DNA of 45,080 nt from Myxococcales bacterium (GTDB lineage: Bacteria > Myxococcota_A > SURF-8), in the NCBI GenBank assembly GCA_003598065.1, contig QZKR01000144.1, positions 1 through 45,080 of the forward strand, in the 5' to 3' direction. The translations under genes and the position numbers were made by a program. The notes under the pieces were generated by a model, which was not told the origin of the DNA, made no database searches, and was given only the letters and a program-made list of their open reading frames with translations. Shown in pieces: positions 43,419 to 45,080 of this stretch; within the stretch, counting starts at the first letter, position 1, and each line of letters opens with the position of its first letter.

Positions 43419-44207
43419 TCACCGTCCGCTGAACGTCGCCTTGCGCCGCTCCATGAACGAGCGGAAGCCTTCCTGCATGTCCTCGGTGGCCATCAGGGGA
43501 ATGAGGTCGGGCAACAGCCGGGCGTTGGCCGCCGGTTCGCCCTGCGCGCGCGCCAGCCGCGCCGAGGCCAACGTGGCCTGCACGCCGAGCGGGGCCTGCT
43601 CGGCGATCGTTTCGGCGATTTCTATCGCGCGATCCAATTGCTTGCCGGGCTCGACGACGTCCTGCACCAGTCCGAGCCTGAGCGCCGCCTCGGCGGTGAT
43701 CTCGTCGCCGGTGAGCAGGTAGCGCATGGCGTTGCCCCAGCCGACTTCCTGAATCAGCCGCACCGTCCCGCCGCCCACGGCGTAGAAGCCGCGCTTGACT
43801 TCGATCTGCGCCATGCGCAGGTCGGAGGCGGCGACGCGGATGTCCGTGGCCAGCAGGAGTTCCAGGCCGATGGTGAAGCAGATGCCCTGCACGGCCATGA
43901 CCAGCGGCTTGCGCACGCGCGCCGCCTCGTCCAGCCCCATCGGCTCGCACGCGCCCTCGGGCATGTCGGGGAAGCGCCCCGCGCTCATGATTGCGGCCCA
44001 CTCGGCGAGGTCGAGGCCGGCCGTGAAGTGCGGGCCGTGGGCGAAGAGCACGCCGCAGCGCAGCTCCGGGTCGCGGTCCAGTTCGCCCAGGGCCAGCCCC
44101 AGGGACTGATACATGGCGATGTCGAAGGCGTTGCGCTTGGCGACGCGGTCGATGCCCATGAGAAACACGTGTCCGCGCCGCTCGGTGGTCGTTTTTCCCT
44201 GAGTCAT
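43419..44207 (-). CDS. Crotonase-family protein, probable enoyl-CoA hydratase
   Basis: The 262-residue product has the oxyanion-hole segment HFTAGLDLAEW and GICFTIGLELLLATDIRVAA. The two catalytic glutamates of enoyl-CoA hydratases correspond to Glu116 and Glu136 (20 residues apart, as Glu144/Glu164 in the rat enzyme); both are present, favouring hydratase or isomerase activity. GGGGGAGAT precedes ATG 44207. It is flanked on both sides by repeat clusters and has no fatty-acid oxidation partners in the window, so the substrate is open. Confidence 0.88.
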   Translation of the reverse strand: MTQGKTTTERRGHVFLMGIDRVAKRNAFDIAMYQSLGLALGELDRDPELRCGVLFAHGPHFTAGLDLAEWAAIMSAGRFPDMPEGACEPMGLDEAARVRKPLVMAVQGICFTIGLELLLATDIRVAASDLRMAQIEVKRGFYAVGGGTVRLIQEVGWGNAMRYLLTGDEITAEAALRLGLVQDVVEPGKQLDRAIEIAETIAEQAPLGVQATLASARLARAQGEPAANARLLPDLIPLMATEDMQEGFRSFMERRKATFSGR

Positions 44208-44232
44208 GATGATCTCCCCCTTATCACACGTT

Positions 44233-44332
44233 CGTCATTCCCGCGCACGCGGGAATCCAGGTTCTTATGTTGGAGCAGGTCTCCAGACCTGCTCCGAAAT
44301 GTTTAGGACCCGGCGTGGACGCCTGCTCCAAC
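44233..44332. repeat. Repeat cluster 7: dRS3-like hairpin plus double module C
   Basis: ATTCCC-N8-GGGAAT at 44237-44256 fits the pattern of the dRS3 repeat of Neisseria and similar ATTCCCGCG hairpins in other Proteobacteria. It is followed by module C at 44269-44297 (TTGGAGCAGGTC/GACCTGCTCC) and a second C half ending CGCCTGCTCCAA at 44332. The cluster lies in the upstream region of the crotonase gene. Confidence 0.75.
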
Positions 44333-44358
44333 TGACGACCACGATGATGAGCAAGAAA

Positions 44359-44688
44359 CTACCATTTCTTGAAGATGATGTACACCGCCACGACGATCAG
44401 GGCGAAGCCTAAAATGTAGTTCCAGCGCAGCGCCTCCTTGAGATAGAGCACGGAGAAGACGCAGAAGACGGAGAGGCTTAACACCTCCTGGATCGTCTTC
44501 AGTTCGACGGCGGTGAACGGGCCGTGGCCCCAGCGGTTGGCGGGCACCTGGAAGCAGTACTCGACGAAGGCGATGCCCCAGGAGATGAGCACCACCTGCC
44601 AGAGCGGCGCTTCCTTGAACTTGAGGTGGCCGTACCAGGCGAAGGTCATGAAGATGTTGGAGACCGTCAACAGGAGGATGGTCATCAT
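44359..44688 (-). CDS. DUF486 / DMT-superfamily small membrane protein
   Basis: The 109-residue product has four hydrophobic helices (ILLLTVSNIFMTFAWYGHLK, a second at WQVVLISWGIAFVEYCFQ, a third at LSLSVFCVFSVLYL, a fourth at ILGFALIVVAVYIIFKKW) and the FMTFAWYGHLK and PANRWGH motifs of DUF486. The family resembles small multidrug-resistance type proteins but has no assigned function. ATGATG at 44683-44688 fits family N-termini; no ribosome site is visible. Frame continues upstream into repeat DNA, which is unlikely to be coding. Confidence 0.85.
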   Translation of the reverse strand: MMTILLLTVSNIFMTFAWYGHLKFKEAPLWQVVLISWGIAFVEYCFQVPANRWGHGPFTAVELKTIQEVLSLSVFCVFSVLYLKEALRWNYILGFALIVVAVYIIFKKW

Positions 44689-44811
44689 GGCGGCGACCGA
44701 TGGCGAAAAAGGATCGCCCCCCGGCCGCCCCTCGGCCTTCGGCGCGATCCCGCTTATAGTGAGTGGATTATACACCAAAGAATGGGAAATGGGGGGTGGC
44801 ATAGCTTCACC

Positions 44812-45080
44812 CGCGATGGAGCACAGTTGACCTGTGCTCCACACGTTTAAGGGTGAGTAAGTGTGTGCCATGGCTTGCTTGCAAGCCATATGTCTTAGTC
44901 TTTTCATGCTTTGCAAGCAAAGCATGGCACACGCACACGCTTGTCATCGCCGCGATGGAGCACAGTTGTACTGTGCTCCACACGTTTAAGGGTGAGTAAG
45001 TGTGTGCCATGGCTTGCTTGCAAGCCATGTGTCTTAGTCTTTTCATGCTTTGCAAGCAAAGCATGGCACACACACACGCT
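44812..45080. repeat. Repeat cluster 8: tandem 139-bp units of modules A and B
   Basis: Two nearly identical units begin CGCGATGGAGCACAGTTG at 44812 and 44951, a period of 139 bases; the second is cut by the window end. Each contains module A, the spacer CACACGTTTAAGGGTGAGTA, then module B with the two inner hairpins and closing CATGGCACAC arm. Differences between units are a handful of bases (for example GACCTG versus GTACTG in the A loop), which suggests recent duplication. Confidence 0.9.

Noticed and set aside
44807..45073. A short minus-strand frame reading through the repeat array with a repeated peptide
   Set aside because: The peptide repeats only because the DNA repeats; there is no ribosome site, and equivalent frames in other clusters are broken.
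44812..45080. CRISPR array
   Set aside because: Units are 139 bases, themselves palindromic, directly abutting with no unique spacers, and no cas genes are present.

Overview
This window reads as one GC-rich chromosomal segment from an anaerobic, probably Gram-negative bacterium with a complete bacterial Wood-Ljungdahl (reductive acetyl-CoA) pathway. Clues are a lipobox lipoprotein with ASH-like (choice-of-anchor) repeats and a vWA domain, a selenocysteine formate dehydrogenase with an E. coli fdhF-like SECIS, a full CODH/acetyl-CoA synthase operon and HdrA-type flavoproteins of the style seen in Desulfobacterota and related lineages. I cannot assign a phylum from sequence alone; Desulfobacterota, Myxococcota-like or a candidate phylum are all possible.

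Layout. 0.1-7 kb: accessory genes (vWA lipoprotein, histidine ammonia-lyase, NylC/DmpA-type S58 hydrolase, TM2 zinc-ribbon membrane protein). 7.3-13.4 kb (+): formate dehydrogenase unit fdhD-fdhA(Sec)-hymA/nuoE-hymB/nuoF. 14.2-19.8 kb (+): fhs (formyl-THF synthetase), folD, corrinoid reductive activator (AcsV/RACo) and a CooC-like ATPase. 19.9-27.8 kb (+): a tightly overlapping unit hdrC-hdrB-hdrA-mvhD-metV-metF, in which hdrA is an unusual 1490-residue chimera: a HdrA-like module interrupted by a GltD/NfnB-like NAD(P)/FAD module, followed by a second HdrA module. 28.1-29.8 kb: cooT (+), cooC and a DUF3786 gene (-). 30.1-38.0 kb (-): acs operon, in transcription order an unknown 70-residue protein, acsD, acsA/cooS, acsB, acsC, acsE. 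38.9-44.7 kb: polytopic membrane protein, sodium:solute symporter, crotonase and a DUF486 membrane protein.

Functionally, CO2 would be reduced to formate by FdhA-HymAB, activated by Fhs, converted by bifunctional FolD and reduced to methyl-THF by MetVF coupled to HdrABC-MvhD. AcsE moves the methyl group to the corrinoid protein AcsCD (kept active by AcsV), and AcsA/AcsB make acetyl-CoA. CooC and CooT are nickel-maturation candidates. No hydrogenase, phosphotransacetylase, acetate kinase or sulfate-reduction gene is visible, so the direction of the pathway is open.

A second theme is a dense set of related palindromic intergenic repeats in at least eight clusters (about 5.0, 6.3, 6.9, 27.9, 29.9, 43.2, 44.3 and 44.8-45.1 kb). 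They are modular, occur in both orientations, form a tandem 139-bp array at the right edge and in one case supply the stop codon of a gene. No transposase is present in the window.
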